Positions 9,693 to 18,778 are shown, counted from the stretch's first letter. The stretch: DNA of 33,767 nucleotides from an uncultured Granulosicoccaceae bacterium (GCA_937951215.1 CALFCE010000178.1:1-33767); one strand, 5' to 3'. Translations and numbers: made by a program. The notes: generated by a model not told the origin, from the letters alone.

Positions 9693-9699
9693 AGGCAGG
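9693..9699 (+). promoter_or_regulatory. Ribosome binding site deciding the ATG 9707 start
   Basis: AGGCAGG lies 7 nt before ATG 9707. The longer in-frame alternative, TTG 9686, has AAAGGA only one base away, which is too close, and would add seven residues in front of a normal signal peptide. Confidence 0.55.
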
Positions 9700-9706
9700 T
9701 TTTCAC

Positions 9707-12247
9707 ATGTCTAAGTTGCTATTGAGAGGATTACTCATTGTTGCCTTGGCAACACTTCCAGCCATGTTACAAGCCAACTGGCTGGCACAGCCGCCCATGG
9801 CAAAAGCGCGATCAGAATCCTCTACCATTACCGTTGGTGGTGAAGTTTATGTTTTCAATGGATTCGGGCCTGGGGCCACGATTGAGCCCAGCATTGAAAA
9901 ATTCAATCCCACCAGTAATTCGTGGAATTTGATAGCCAACACTTCGGTGAGCCAGGGGACAGCGGTTACCCACAATGGTATTGTCGCAGTTGGTCACGAA
10001 GTATGGCTAATTGGTGGACGCATTGGTAGTCATCCAGGCGTAGTCACCGCCAGCGTCTGGATTTACAATACCGTTTCCGGAGGTTGGCGTTCCGGTCCAC
10101 AACTCCCGATACCAGGGGCTGGTGGAGGTGCAGCCTTGGTCAACAATTCAATACACTGGTTTGGCGGCCTTGATCCACAGGCCAATTGTGACGTTGGCCG
10201 ACACCTGAAACTTGACCTGGCCAATGAAAGCGCTGGCTGGCAGGATATATCCAGCGTCGCTGCCATGCCGATACCTCGCAACCACTTTTCTACCGTTGTG
10301 CTAAACGGGCAGATATACGCTCTGGGTGGGCAGTTCGGTCATGATGGCTGCCCAGGATTTCCGGCGCTCAATACACCGATATCACATGTTTTCAACCCAC
10401 AAAATAATAATTGGTCGTCCATCGCCAACCTGCCACACGAGCAATCCCACGCCGAACCGTCCACCTTTGTCCATGATGGCTATATCTATATGGTTGGGGG
10501 TCAGACCAGCGGGAACAAGGTATGGCGTTATCAACCATCCAGCAATCAGTGGATCACAATAACGACCTTGCCCGAACCACTGCTAGCTCCGGTTGCCCGT
10601 ATATTTAATGGCAATCTGATCGTTAGTGGTGGTGGCGCACCCACCACAGCTCTTCCGAAGGCACAATCCTGGTCAATGCAAATATCGCAATACACCAACC
10701 AAGCGCCAACGATCACCAATTTAACTGCAAGCTCAGCCACTATGGGCATTGCTCATCCGCTCGATGCGAGTGTCACAGATGACGGTCAACCCAACTCTAC
10801 CATCACCTCATTGTGGAGCGAGTTGTCAGGACCTGCTCCAGTGACCATAATCAATCCAACATCTATCACCACAGCTGCTGTGTTTCCTCAAGCAGGTGTT
10901 TATACCTTGATGTTGTCAGCTGATGATGGGGTAGCTATCACCAGCGAAATAGCTTCCATCAATGTGTCTGCCATCGGATCCAGCAATCAACCCATCCGCA
11001 TCAATGCCGGTGGACCTCTGCTAGCTGACGCCAACGGGGCATGGCAGGCTGACAGTATCGGCTCAACGCTTGGCAACACCGGCAATATCAGCGGCTCTGT
11101 CAATCCGGTCAATACCACCCTCTTACCCTACCCCGTGCCTGCGCAACTGTTCCAGACACACCGATGGGACCCACCCGCAGCTCCCGAACTTGGCTACCAG
11201 ATCCCGGTCACTCCCGGCAACTACGAAGTCAGACTCTACTTTGCTGAAACCTGGGACGGCGCTATGGGTAACAACCTGCGTGTGTTCGGGGTCAATGTCG
11301 AAGGACAAGTGCTCAGCAATATTGATGTCTTTGCCGAAGTCGGTGCTGATACGGCCTTAATGAAATCTTTTGTCGTCAACAGTGACAACACGCTGAACAT
11401 CGACTTCAGTCATCAGATTGAAAACCCGTCTATCAAGGGCATTGAAATTATCGATCTCTCCGGCAACCCGGTTGGTCCGACCAACACAGCACCGGTGGTT
11501 GACGCAGGATCCAATACAACAATACCGTTGCAAAACACGCTGACACTCAATGCCACAGTGTCTGATGATGGTTTGCCCAACAACATGTTGTCATCACAGT
11601 GGTTGCAGCTTTCAGGTACTGGCACGGCAACCTTTGGCGATACCAACAATACAAACACCAGTGTCACCTTCTCGGCAGCCGGTACTTATACGCTTGAGCT
11701 CAGTGCCAGCGATGGCAATCTGACGGCCGTTGATACCGTTACTATCGTTGTGACTTCAGTGAATGTCGTGCAACCCATTCGCATTAATACCGGTGGACCC
11801 CAGCTCGTTGACAGTACTGGTCTCTGGCAGGCAGATGGGATCGGTTCCACTCTCAGTAACACCGGTTTTGTTCACGCAACGGGCAATCCGGTTGACACCA
11901 GTAATCTGCCACACCCGGTACCGGCTCAACTGTTCCAGACCCATCGCTGGGATCAGCCACAGGCACCGGCGCTTGGCTACCAGATACCAGTCAACCCCGG
12001 TAACTATGAAGTCAGACTCTACTTTGCTGAAACCTGGGACGGCGCCATGGGTAACAACCTGCGGGTGTTCAATGTCAATGTCGAAGGACAAGTGCTGACT
12101 AATATCGATGTTTTTGCTGAAGCGGGCGCTGATGCGGCTTTAATGAAGTCCGTTATTGTCAACAGCGACAGCACGCTGAACATCGACTTCAGCCATCAGA
12201 TTGAAAACCCGTCTATCAAGGGCATCGAGATTATCCCGGTGCCATAG
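9707..12247 (+). CDS. Secreted Kelch-propeller protein with two PKD-like and two malectin-like domains
   Basis: An 846-residue exported protein. The signal peptide is residues 1-23 (MSKLLLRGLLIVALATLP..., cleavage after LQA). About six Kelch blades occupy residues 27-328, each with the glycine-pair signature (VYVFNGFG, VWLIGGRIG, IHWFGGLD, IYALGGQFG, IYMVGGQTS, LIVSGGG). They are followed by PKD-like domain 1 (about 330-424), malectin-like 1 (428-583), PKD-like 2 (590-685) and malectin-like 2 (688-846). Malectin domains bind sugars and Kelch propellers bind ligands or act as galactose-oxidase-type scaffolds; I see no oxidase active site I would defend. It lies 507 bp after, and on the same strand as, a protein with the same C-terminal architecture, so the pair probably arose by duplication and domain exchange. 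Confidence 0.85.
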   Translation: MSKLLLRGLLIVALATLPAMLQANWLAQPPMAKARSESSTITVGGEVYVFNGFGPGATIEPSIEKFNPTSNSWNLIANTSVSQGTAVTHNGIVAVGHEVWLIGGRIGSHPGVVTASVWIYNTVSGGWRSGPQLPIPGAGGGAALVNNSIHWFGGLDPQANCDVGRHLKLDLANESAGWQDISSVAAMPIPRNHFSTVVLNGQIYALGGQFGHDGCPGFPALNTPISHVFNPQNNNWSSIANLPHEQSHAEPSTFVHDGYIYMVGGQTSGNKVWRYQPSSNQWITITTLPEPLLAPVARIFNGNLIVSGGGAPTTALPKAQSWSMQISQYTNQAPTITNLTASSATMGIAHPLDASVTDDGQPNSTITSLWSELSGPAPVTIINPTSITTAAVFPQAGVYTLMLSADDGVAITSEIASINVSAIGSSNQPIRINAGGPLLADANGAWQADSIGSTLGNTGNISGSVNPVNTTLLPYPVPAQLFQTHRWDPPAAPELGYQIPVTPGNYEVRLYFAETWDGAMGNNLRVFGVNVEGQVLSNIDVFAEVGADTALMKSFVVNSDNTLNIDFSHQIENPSIKGIEIIDLSGNPVGPTNTAPVVDAGSNTTIPLQNTLTLNATVSDDGLPNNMLSSQWLQLSGTGTATFGDTNNTNTSVTFSAAGTYTLELSASDGNLTAVDTVTIVVTSVNVVQPIRINTGGPQLVDSTGLWQADGIGSTLSNTGFVHATGNPVDTSNLPHPVPAQLFQTHRWDQPQAPALGYQIPVNPGNYEVRLYFAETWDGAMGNNLRVFNVNVEGQVLTNIDVFAEAGADAALMKSVIVNSDSTLNIDFSHQIENPSIKGIEIIPVP
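11195..11451 (+). repeat. Malectin-domain DNA repeat, copy B
   Basis: A 257-bp segment in the first malectin-like domain of the Kelch protein. The protein sequence is identical to copy A over the whole segment (from YQIPVTPGNYEVRLYFAE to SIKGIEII). Similarity falls off sharply just upstream and downstream. Confidence 0.9.
11978..12234 (+). repeat. Malectin-domain DNA repeat, copy C
   Basis: The equivalent 257 bp in the second malectin-like domain of the Kelch protein. It is about 87% identical to copy A by hand count. Its last 42 bases match copy A exactly, which suggests patchwise exchange. Confidence 0.85.
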
Positions 12248-12305
12248 ACAAACCACAAACTGGCCTACTTCGCTGGTGTTTTCGGAACCGTTTGGAGTTG
12301 CCTGC

Positions 12306-13142
12306 TCAGGCTGTTGGTGATTCGCATCCGGAAGGATCAAGCCCAAACCATAGGTTATTGATCGCGTTTATGCCCTTTGCTGCAACGTCTGCAACAGCTT
12401 CGTTTCTTAGTGCATCGCTAAAACACTCTAGCGAAACAACCCCATCAAAACCGGATTGTCTAACCTGAGCGGTGAACGAAGCCAGATCAAAAACCCCTCG
12501 ACCAGGTAAGGTCCTGTGATTGCGGCTCCACTCGAGATAGCTGACGTCAAGCTCGGGAGCGTCAGATAGCTGAACCAAAAAAATCTGCTCCTTCGGTATC
12601 TGAGCAATCCCGGACAGGGGAAGATCGCGTGCAAAGATATGAAAACTGTCAAGTACCAATCCAAAATGCGGATGTTTTAGCTGGTTTACCAATTCTGCCG
12701 CCTGGCGATAATCATATACATAACGCCCCCAGGCAATGGCTTCATAGGCAATAAGCAACCCTCTTTCTTTTGCCATGTCAGCCAAATATTCAAGATCATC
12801 CAGAATATGCTCACGATCAGCGGACATTTGGGCACCAGTGGCCGAACACATCATTACCATCGGAGCACCCAGCTGCACCGCGTAATCAAGATAGCGGGCT
12901 GAGCGATCACGTGTTGCTTGCCTCTCTGCCAGGGGTGTTCCCTCAATCTCACGCAAAGGAAAATAACTTGCTGCTCGCAGACCTGTATCCAGTAAAAGTT
13001 GTTTAATACTCGCCGCACTGCCATCAAAGGCCTCAAGATCTGTATCAAACAGTTCTACAGCTTGAAATCCTGCTTCCGCTATCGCCTCGAGCCGACTTGG
13101 CAGACTGCTACCCAGCGTTACTGTTGCGATGGAAGTAATCAT
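12306..13142 (-). CDS. quiC: 3-dehydroshikimate dehydratase-like TIM-barrel enzyme
   Basis: A 278-residue member of the xylose-isomerase-like/AP-endonuclease-2 fold. Likely reaction: 3-dehydroshikimate to protocatechuate. Expected metal ligands are E134 (IAYEAIAWG), D165 (GLVLDSFH), Q191 (IFLVQLSDAP) and E239 (VVSLECFSD). Their spacing, and the segment LEWSRNHRTLPGRGVFDL, match bacterial QuiC-type dehydratases as I remember them. I chose ATG 13142 over the longer frame because it has AGGAG at a 9-nt spacing and avoids overlapping the gene upstream. It is the last gene of a three-gene operon, 19 bp after the flavoprotein gene. It converges on the Kelch gene with a 58-bp gap. A related sugar isomerase is the main alternative. 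Confidence 0.78.
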   Translation of the reverse strand: MITSIATVTLGSSLPSRLEAIAEAGFQAVELFDTDLEAFDGSAASIKQLLLDTGLRAASYFPLREIEGTPLAERQATRDRSARYLDYAVQLGAPMVMMCSATGAQMSADREHILDDLEYLADMAKERGLLIAYEAIAWGRYVYDYRQAAELVNQLKHPHFGLVLDSFHIFARDLPLSGIAQIPKEQIFLVQLSDAPELDVSYLEWSRNHRTLPGRGVFDLASFTAQVRQSGFDGVVSLECFSDALRNEAVADVAAKGINAINNLWFGLDPSGCESPTA

Positions 13143-13151
13143 AGTGGTTCG

Positions 13152-13156
13152 CTCCT
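13152..13156 (-). promoter_or_regulatory. Ribosome binding site for the dehydroshikimate dehydratase
   Basis: On the minus strand AGGAG stands 9 nt before ATG 13142. This is the reason for rejecting the upstream in-frame start at 13211, which lies inside the preceding gene. Confidence 0.7.
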
Positions 13157-13161
13157 GAAGC

Positions 13162-14871
13162 TCAGCTACTTGTGACACTCGCTGCCGCATGACAAGCGGC
13201 AATATAGCCAAAGGTCATACCGGGCCCCAAAGTGATGCCAGGCCCCGGATAGCGACCAGCCATAAGGGATGCAACGTCAGCACCACAAGCATACAGCCCT
13301 GGAATTGGCTTATCCTGATCACCTAAAACCCGTGCATGCTGATCGCTGGCCAAACCTGCGCTGGCTCCTATATCACCGGGATGTATTTCGATTGCATAGT
13401 AAGGAGCTGGCCCGAGTGGCGCAATGCACGGGTTTGGCTTATGCAACGGGTCACCAAGATTGCGCTGGTAAGCGTCCGAGCCCTTGCCGAAATCACTGTC
13501 GACTCCGGTTTCGCTAAAACCGGTATAGCGATTTACCGTAGCAATCAGGGAGGCTACCGGTACGCCCAGTTTTTTGGCGAGTTCGGGTAAATCCTGAGCA
13601 CTGAACACATAGCCATCCTGCAAGGCTGTTTTCAGCCCTATCCCTTTTGGCCTGATGCTGCCAAGACCGTAGTTGAGTATAAAATCGTGATTGCATATCA
13701 GGTAGCAGGCACCTCCATTGGTTCTGGACTTCACTTCAAACAGAGCCTCACCAAACAGATGGTAAGTTGTTGCTTCGTTAACAAAGCGTTTTCCATCCGG
13801 CCCAACAGCCAATGCTCCCGGTTTTCCACGATCCAGTACGAAGTGAGGAAAGACAGCAGTCGAACCATTGCTCCGACGACGATAAGAAACAGGTGCCCAA
13901 AAGTTCGCACTCTCGTGGTCTGAAGAGAGCCGGCCACCGCAGTGTTGGGCCAATGCAAGACCATCTCCAGTGGCACCCGGAGCTACAGCAGATTCATGAC
14001 TCAAATGAGGCGGACTCAGTAGCTCCCGCAGTTTGGCGTTATGTGACAAGCCACCGGTGGCCAGAACGACGCCGGCATGAGCAGTAATCGAGAGTTTTCG
14101 TCCTGACTGCATGACCTCGGCCCCGACTACGCGATCACCGTCAGTCATCAAGCCAGACGTGCTCACACGCAATTCAACCCTGCCACCGTGTTTGAGTAAG
14201 GCATGAAACAGTCTACCAACCAACGCATTCCCCATAACCAAACGTCGGCCACGTTGATTGCGCAGGCGATCGTATCCATACCGGGCAAGTAGTCGACTGC
14301 AATAAAAAAAAGAGGATGGTTTTCTATGTGCGTTTAGCAAGTGAGCAATATCTTTGCGGTCCACCATCATTCCACCCAGCAACATAAATTCAGGCAGAGG
14401 TGGAGCAACTTCGGCAAATCTATCACCGAGAACAGCAGCTTGGAATGGCTCGGCCTCCAGTACCCTTCCAGCCAGTGTCGCCCCTTCAAGGGTTGCCAGA
14501 TAATCAGGGTGATAGGGATAGGCTCGAAGCTTTATGCCAGCTTCTTGCACGAGCCGCTTAGTCATTTCCGGGGCTGAACTCAGAAAAGCTCTGGCAAGGT
14601 TTTCATCTAATTTGCTGCCAACCGATGCGCGCAAGTAGGTGAGTGCTTTATCAAAACTGTCGTCGTTGTCAGGATTAAGGTGCGTGTTCGGTAACCACAT
14701 GGATCCCGCTGATACAGCACTTGTCCCACCTACCACATCCCGTTTTTCAATTACCAGGGTACTCAGGCCTTCAAGCACTCCAGTCAAGGCCGCGGTCATT
14801 CCTGCTGCACCCGAACCGATAACCAGCAAATCAACTTGTTCAGGCAGTTGGCCTTTAAAGGGGCTTTTCAC
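13162..14871 (-). CDS. FAD-dependent dehydrogenase, 3-ketosteroid-Δ1-dehydrogenase-like
   Basis: A 569-residue flavoprotein of the fumarate reductase/ketosteroid dehydrogenase superfamily. The N-terminal Rossmann motif is G19-S-G-A-A-G24, followed by VIEKRDVVGGTSAVSAGSMWLPNT. The C-terminal FAD motif GLYACGADVASLMAGRYPGPG-ITLGPGMTFGY carries Y541 and G545, at the spacing of the catalytic Tyr and Gly of ketosteroid Δ1-dehydrogenases. No signal peptide, so cytosolic. The start GTG 14871 lies 8 nt after the AroQ-like stop codon, implying translational coupling. A steroid is not the obvious substrate here: both neighbours act on 3-dehydroquinate/3-dehydroshikimate-type rings. I therefore infer oxidation or desaturation of a quinate- or shikimate-like cyclohexane carboxylate, unproven. 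Confidence 0.8.
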   Translation of the reverse strand: MKSPFKGQLPEQVDLLVIGSGAAGMTAALTGVLEGLSTLVIEKRDVVGGTSAVSAGSMWLPNTHLNPDNDDSFDKALTYLRASVGSKLDENLARAFLSSAPEMTKRLVQEAGIKLRAYPYHPDYLATLEGATLAGRVLEAEPFQAAVLGDRFAEVAPPLPEFMLLGGMMVDRKDIAHLLNAHRKPSSFFYCSRLLARYGYDRLRNQRGRRLVMGNALVGRLFHALLKHGGRVELRVSTSGLMTDGDRVVGAEVMQSGRKLSITAHAGVVLATGGLSHNAKLRELLSPPHLSHESAVAPGATGDGLALAQHCGGRLSSDHESANFWAPVSYRRRSNGSTAVFPHFVLDRGKPGALAVGPDGKRFVNEATTYHLFGEALFEVKSRTNGGACYLICNHDFILNYGLGSIRPKGIGLKTALQDGYVFSAQDLPELAKKLGVPVASLIATVNRYTGFSETGVDSDFGKGSDAYQRNLGDPLHKPNPCIAPLGPAPYYAIEIHPGDIGASAGLASDQHARVLGDQDKPIPGLYACGADVASLMAGRYPGPGITLGPGMTFGYIAACHAAASVTSS

Positions 14872-14879
14872 GAAATCAT

Positions 14880-15359
14880 TCAGGCAGGCCCAATGCGTAA
14901 CGGCTCAGGAAGCGCATCTGCCAGTGGCCCCATCATACGGGCTGCCGATTGCAACGCGACTATGTAGCCGTAAGGACCCAGGCCACAGATTACCGCATCA
15001 ACTGAATCAGACATGATGGAGTCGCGATGTATTGCGTCTCTTGCGTGAATATTGGAAATATGCAGCTCAATAATGGGCTTGGAAAAAATTCTGAGAGCAT
15101 CAAGTACTGGAACAGAATGAAACGATAAACCAGCCGGATTGACGATCAAGGCATCACTGCTTAAACGCGCTTCCTGAATAGCATCGACCAACACGCCCTC
15201 ATGATTGGTTTGTTGGAAATCAATCTCTATGTTCAAAGCTGTAGCTAAATCGCGACAGCTTTCTTCAATGGCTTTAAGTGTTGTGGTTCCGTAAATTTCA
15301 GGCTCTCGCTCACCGAGCAGATTTAAATTCGGACCATTCAAGATGCTGAGTAGTCGCAT
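14880..15359 (-). CDS. aroQ: Type II 3-dehydroquinase-like protein with altered substrate site
   Basis: A 159-residue flavodoxin-like dehydroquinase. Core motifs are present: NGPNLNLLGEREPEIYG with catalytic Y23 and R18, N74 in VNPAG, and H100 in ELHISNIHAR. Two substrate contacts of the biosynthetic enzyme, remembered as His81 and Arg112 in the Mycobacterium protein, fall on F80 and H111. The usual THTSVALRDA reads SFHSVPVLDA, and the usual FRRHS reads IHRDS. It is the first gene of the operon with the flavoprotein and the dehydroshikimate dehydratase, so a catabolic role (3-dehydroquinate to 3-dehydroshikimate, or a modified ring) fits better than aromatic amino acid synthesis. The fold assignment is certain; the exact substrate is not. 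Confidence 0.82.
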   Translation of the reverse strand: MRLLSILNGPNLNLLGEREPEIYGTTTLKAIEESCRDLATALNIEIDFQQTNHEGVLVDAIQEARLSSDALIVNPAGLSFHSVPVLDALRIFSKPIIELHISNIHARDAIHRDSIMSDSVDAVICGLGPYGYIVALQSAARMMGPLADALPEPLRIGPA

Positions 15360-15497
15360 GGCAGAATAATCCTCAGTTAATCTAAAGCTTACACCAACTC
15401 ACCGACAGCCAAGGGGAGATACGGCAAAAATGATTCGGCACGTTGCGGGACCCCGCTGGCAGAACATCACGTTCTCTTTACGATGCCATTCCGCAGC

Positions 15498-16631
15498 TCA
15501 GGTCCTGATACCATCAATAAAACGCTTCACGCCACCGAGCCAACTGTGGGCCTGGGGGCTGTGCTTGGCGGCATTGTCGCCACTGATCGTGTCGTGAAAC
15601 TGCATCAGCAAGTCTTTCTGTTCGCGAGACAGATTGACCGGTGTTTCTACCCGTACTTTACACATCAGATCACCCACCGGACCACCTCGCACAGGCTTTA
15701 CACCCTTGCCGCGCAGACGGAAGGTTTTTTCCGATTGAGTACCAGCCGGTATTTTGAGTTTGACCCTGCCGTCCAGCGTGGGCACCTCCAATTCACCACC
15801 GACAGTCGCGGTGGCAAAATTGATGGGAACGGTACATAAAAGATCCGCGTTATCGCGCTCGAAAATTTCGTGCGCCTTGACATGAATAGCGACAAAGAGA
15901 TCACCCGCCGGACCACCACTCTCGCTTGCCTCGCCCTCTCCTGACAAACGGATTTTGTCTCCGGTATCAACACCTGCAGGAATTTTGACTGACAGTGTTT
16001 TCTCTTTTCGGGAACGTCCCTGGCCACGGCATTTGGGGCAGGGGTCGGTAATCACTTTGCCCTTGCCCCGACAGGCAGGACAGGTTTGCTGAACCGAGAA
16101 GAATCCCTGTTGCATTCGAACCTGCCCTACGCCATGACAGGTAGGGCAATTACTGGGCGTTGTACCGCGCTTGGAGCCACTGCCGTCGCAAGTATCGCAA
16201 GCAACCATATTGGGCACCTTGATCTTGGATTCTGTACCGGCAACTGCTTCTTCAAGAGAAATCTCAAGGTTGTACTGCAGATCATCCCCACGATAAACGC
16301 GTTGCCCCCCGCGACCGCGACCACCCCCACCAAAGATATCGCCGAATACATCGCCAAAGATATCGTTGATATCAGCGCCGCCGCCAAAACCACCACCAAC
16401 GGAATTATCAACCCCGGCGTGCCCGAACTGATCATAGGCTGCGCGTTTCTGATCGTCATTCAGAACTTCAAACGCTTCTTTTGCTTCTTTGAATTGTTCG
16501 GCAGCAGCATCGTCATCAGGATTTCTATCCGGGTGATACTTCATTGCCAAACGGCGATAAGCTTTCTTGAGATCGGCCTTTTGAGTACCTTTCTCAACAC
16601 CAAGAACCTCGTAGTAATCCCGTTTGGACAT
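15498..16631 (-). CDS. dnaJ: Chaperone DnaJ (Hsp40)
   Basis: A 377-residue type I Hsp40 that delivers unfolded clients to DnaK and stimulates its ATPase. The J domain (1-70) has HPD at 33-35. It is followed by a Gly/Phe-rich linker and four zinc-binding CxxCxGxG repeats ([32 protein letters not shown]), then the client-binding C-terminal domains. Length is normal. It is the last gene of hrcA-grpE-dnaK-dnaJ, 126 bp after dnaK, with a hairpin in between. Confidence 0.97.
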   Translation of the reverse strand: MSKRDYYEVLGVEKGTQKADLKKAYRRLAMKYHPDRNPDDDAAAEQFKEAKEAFEVLNDDQKRAAYDQFGHAGVDNSVGGGFGGGADINDIFGDVFGDIFGGGGRGRGGQRVYRGDDLQYNLEISLEEAVAGTESKIKVPNMVACDTCDGSGSKRGTTPSNCPTCHGVGQVRMQQGFFSVQQTCPACRGKGKVITDPCPKCRGQGRSRKEKTLSVKIPAGVDTGDKIRLSGEGEASESGGPAGDLFVAIHVKAHEIFERDNADLLCTVPINFATATVGGELEVPTLDGRVKLKIPAGTQSEKTFRLRGKGVKPVRGGPVGDLMCKVRVETPVNLSREQKDLLMQFHDTISGDNAAKHSPQAHSWLGGVKRFIDGIRT

Positions 16632-16711
16632 AGCTTTGGAATTTCCAAAAACAAAAACCGGACTATCCCGGAATTCAGTTATTCAACCTGTGATTCAAAG
16701 GCAAGCAAGGC

Positions 16712-16734
16712 TGCGCAATATGACGAATTGCGCA
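16712..16734 (-). other. 8-bp stem-loop between dnaK and dnaJ
   Basis: TGCGCAAT (16712-16719) and ATTGCGCA (16727-16734) pair perfectly around a 7-nt loop. On the transcribed minus strand the stem lies about 24 nt after the dnaK stop and has no U-run. It is probably a processing or partial-termination element that would lower dnaJ relative to dnaK; this is inferred. Confidence 0.4.
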
Positions 16735-16757
16735 ACCCGTTCGAACAGCAGACGAAC

Positions 16758-18701
16758 TTAGCCTTTGTCGTCTTTCACTTCTTCAAATTCAGCATCAACG
16801 GCGTCATCACCCGGTGGTGGTGTATCACCAGCATCAGCTGTGGTGCCAGCACCCGCTCCAGCATCATCGGTTCCAGCCTGCTGCGCCGCAGCATAGGCAC
16901 GTTCCATGATGGAGCCACTGGCTTCAGATAACGCAGCGACTTTGCTATCGATAGCATCTTTATCGTCGCCTTTGACAACCTCTCTGAGTTCGTCGAGTTT
17001 CGCATTGATATCCGCCTTTTCAGTGTCATCAATCTGATCACCCAACTCGGCAATGGACTTTTCAGTTGCATGCAGCAATTGCTCAGCCTGATTACGCGTA
17101 TCGATCAACTCTTTCAGTTTGGTATCTTCTGCAGCGTGAGCTTCAGCATCCGCCACCATCTTGTTGATTTCTTCATCAGACAGACCGCTGGAAGCTTTGA
17201 TGATGATCGATTGCTGTTTGCCGGTTGCCTTGTCCTGAGCCGACACATTCATGATGCCGTTGGCATCAATATCGAAGGTCACTTCAATTTGCGGCACACC
17301 ACGAGGTGACGGAGGTATCTCGGCAAGATCAAACCGACCCAGAGACTTGTTGCCACCAGCGATTTCACGCTCACCTTGTAAAACATGCACGGTCACCGCT
17401 GTTTGATTGTCCTCGGCGGTAGAAAACACCTGCTGTGCCTTGGTCGGTATGGTTGTGTTTTTCTCGATCAGCTTGGTCATGACACCACCCAGCGTTTCGA
17501 TACCCACTGAGAGCGGAGTGACATCCAGCAACAAGACATCTTTGACCTGACCACCCAGAACACCGCCCTGAATGGCAGCGCCGATGGCGACAGCCTCATC
17601 CGGATTTACATCCTTGCGCGGCTCTTTTCCGAAAAAGTCTTTGACGACTTCCTGCACCTTGGGCATCCGTGTCTGGCCACCCACCATAATGATATCGGCG
17701 ATGTCGTTTGCAGACAGACCGGCATCTTTCAGGGCTGTCTTGCAAGGGCCAATAGTGCGTTGCACCAGATCATCTACCAGTGATTCCAGTTTAGCTCGTG
17801 TCACCTTGATGTTCAGGTGCTTCGGACCGCTGGCGTCGGCCGTGATGTAAGGCAGATTGACGTCCGTCTGTTGAGTGGATGACAGCTCGATTTTGGCTTT
17901 TTCAGCGCCCTCTTTCAGGCGTTGCAAGGCCAGCGGATCACTGTGCAGATCAATACCACTCTCTTTTTTGAATTGGTCAGAGAGATATTCGATCAACAGG
18001 TTGTCGAAATCTTCACCGCCCAGAAAAGTATCACCGTTTGTAGAGAGAACCTCGAATTGGTGCTCACCATCAACTTCGGCAATCTCGATAATAGAGATAT
18101 CAAACGTACCACCACCCAGATCATAAACAGCTATCGTCTTGTTTCCACGCTGTTTATCCATCCCGTAGGCCAACGCGGCTGCGGTGGGCTCATTGATAAT
18201 GCGCTTTACATCCAGACCCGCGATACGTCCTGCATCCTTGGTGGCTTGCCGCTGAGAATCGTTAAAATAGGCCGGGACGGTAATGACGGCCTCGGAAACT
18301 TCAGAACCCAGATACTCTTCAGCCGTTTGTTTCATCTTCATCAGTACGCGAGCTGCGACCTCAGGGGGCGCCATTTTCTCGCCGTTGGCCTCAACCCAGG
18401 CATCACCGTTATCAGCCTTGACGATTTTATACGGCACTTTTTCTATATCTTTCTGAACTTCTTTCTCGTCAAAGCGACGCCCAATCAGGCGTTTGACTGC
18501 ATAGAGTGTGTTGGAGGGATTGGTGACGGCCTGACGTTTGGCTGGCTGGCCGACAAGTACCTCGCCATCATCACCAAAAGCGACGATGGATGGCGTGGTG
18601 CGATCACCTTCTGCGTTCTCTATGACCCGCGGACTCCCACCTTCCATGACAGCCACACAGGAATTTGTGGTGCCCAGGTCAATACCGATAATTGTGCCCA
18701 T
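16758..18701 (-). CDS. dnaK: Chaperone DnaK (Hsp70)
   Basis: A 647-residue ATP-dependent Hsp70 of normal length. The nucleotide-binding domain opens with [19 protein letters not shown], has [16 protein letters not shown] and [12 protein letters not shown], and joins the substrate-binding domain through the [19 protein letters not shown] linker. The tail ends in [11 protein letters not shown], the usual EEV-type end. GGAG stands 10 nt before the ATG. A good heat-shock-type promoter lies in the 167-bp gap upstream, so dnaK-dnaJ can be transcribed apart from hrcA-grpE. Confidence 0.98.
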   Translation of the reverse strand: MGTIIGIDLGTTNSCVAVMEGGSPRVIENAEGDRTTPSIVAFGDDGEVLVGQPAKRQAVTNPSNTLYAVKRLIGRRFDEKEVQKDIEKVPYKIVKADNGDAWVEANGEKMAPPEVAARVLMKMKQTAEEYLGSEVSEAVITVPAYFNDSQRQATKDAGRIAGLDVKRIINEPTAAALAYGMDKQRGNKTIAVYDLGGGTFDISIIEIAEVDGEHQFEVLSTNGDTFLGGEDFDNLLIEYLSDQFKKESGIDLHSDPLALQRLKEGAEKAKIELSSTQQTDVNLPYITADASGPKHLNIKVTRAKLESLVDDLVQRTIGPCKTALKDAGLSANDIADIIMVGGQTRMPKVQEVVKDFFGKEPRKDVNPDEAVAIGAAIQGGVLGGQVKDVLLLDVTPLSVGIETLGGVMTKLIEKNTTIPTKAQQVFSTAEDNQTAVTVHVLQGEREIAGGNKSLGRFDLAEIPPSPRGVPQIEVTFDIDANGIMNVSAQDKATGKQQSIIIKASSGLSDEEINKMVADAEAHAAEDTKLKELIDTRNQAEQLLHATEKSIAELGDQIDDTEKADINAKLDELREVVKGDDKDAIDSKVAALSEASGSIMERAYAAAQQAGTDDAGAGAGTTADAGDTPPPGDDAVDAEFEEVKDDKG

Positions 18702-18778
18702 TACTGATGTTCTCCAACTAATGTTCTAAATACTTGAATTTGCGCACCGTTTTCGGGCGCTTCAAAAGTCTGCGATGT

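Larger units (their letters stand above)
9200..9706. other. 507-bp intergenic region
   Basis: No gene recognised. Contents: an A9 run (9208-9216), a strong hairpin (9240-9270), a 10-bp palindrome AGATCGATCT (9487-9496) and an AT-rich stretch with a TATAAA (9569-9574) lacking a convincing -35. Some of it is presumably the leader and promoter of the Kelch/malectin gene. Confidence 0.6.

Noticed and set aside
13143-13211. Upstream in-frame start of the dehydroshikimate dehydratase
   Set aside because: It would overlap the flavoprotein gene. AGGAG before ATG 13142 and the family N-terminus (beta strand ITSIATVTLG) favour the later start.
15445-15475. Two small hairpins (GCGG/CCGC and AGAAC/GTTCT) just after dnaJ
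   Set aside because: Stems are only 4-5 bp with no adjacent U-run on the minus strand. Too weak to call a terminator.
16086-16931. 281-codon open frame opposite dnaJ and the end of dnaK
   Set aside because: It crosses two firmly identified genes and the intergenic hairpin, has no domain features, and is a shadow frame.
17922-18707. Long open frame (261 codons) antisense to dnaK
   Set aside because: Antisense frames opposite hsp70 genes are a well-known product of codon usage. It has no ribosome site or family motif, and dnaK is certain.
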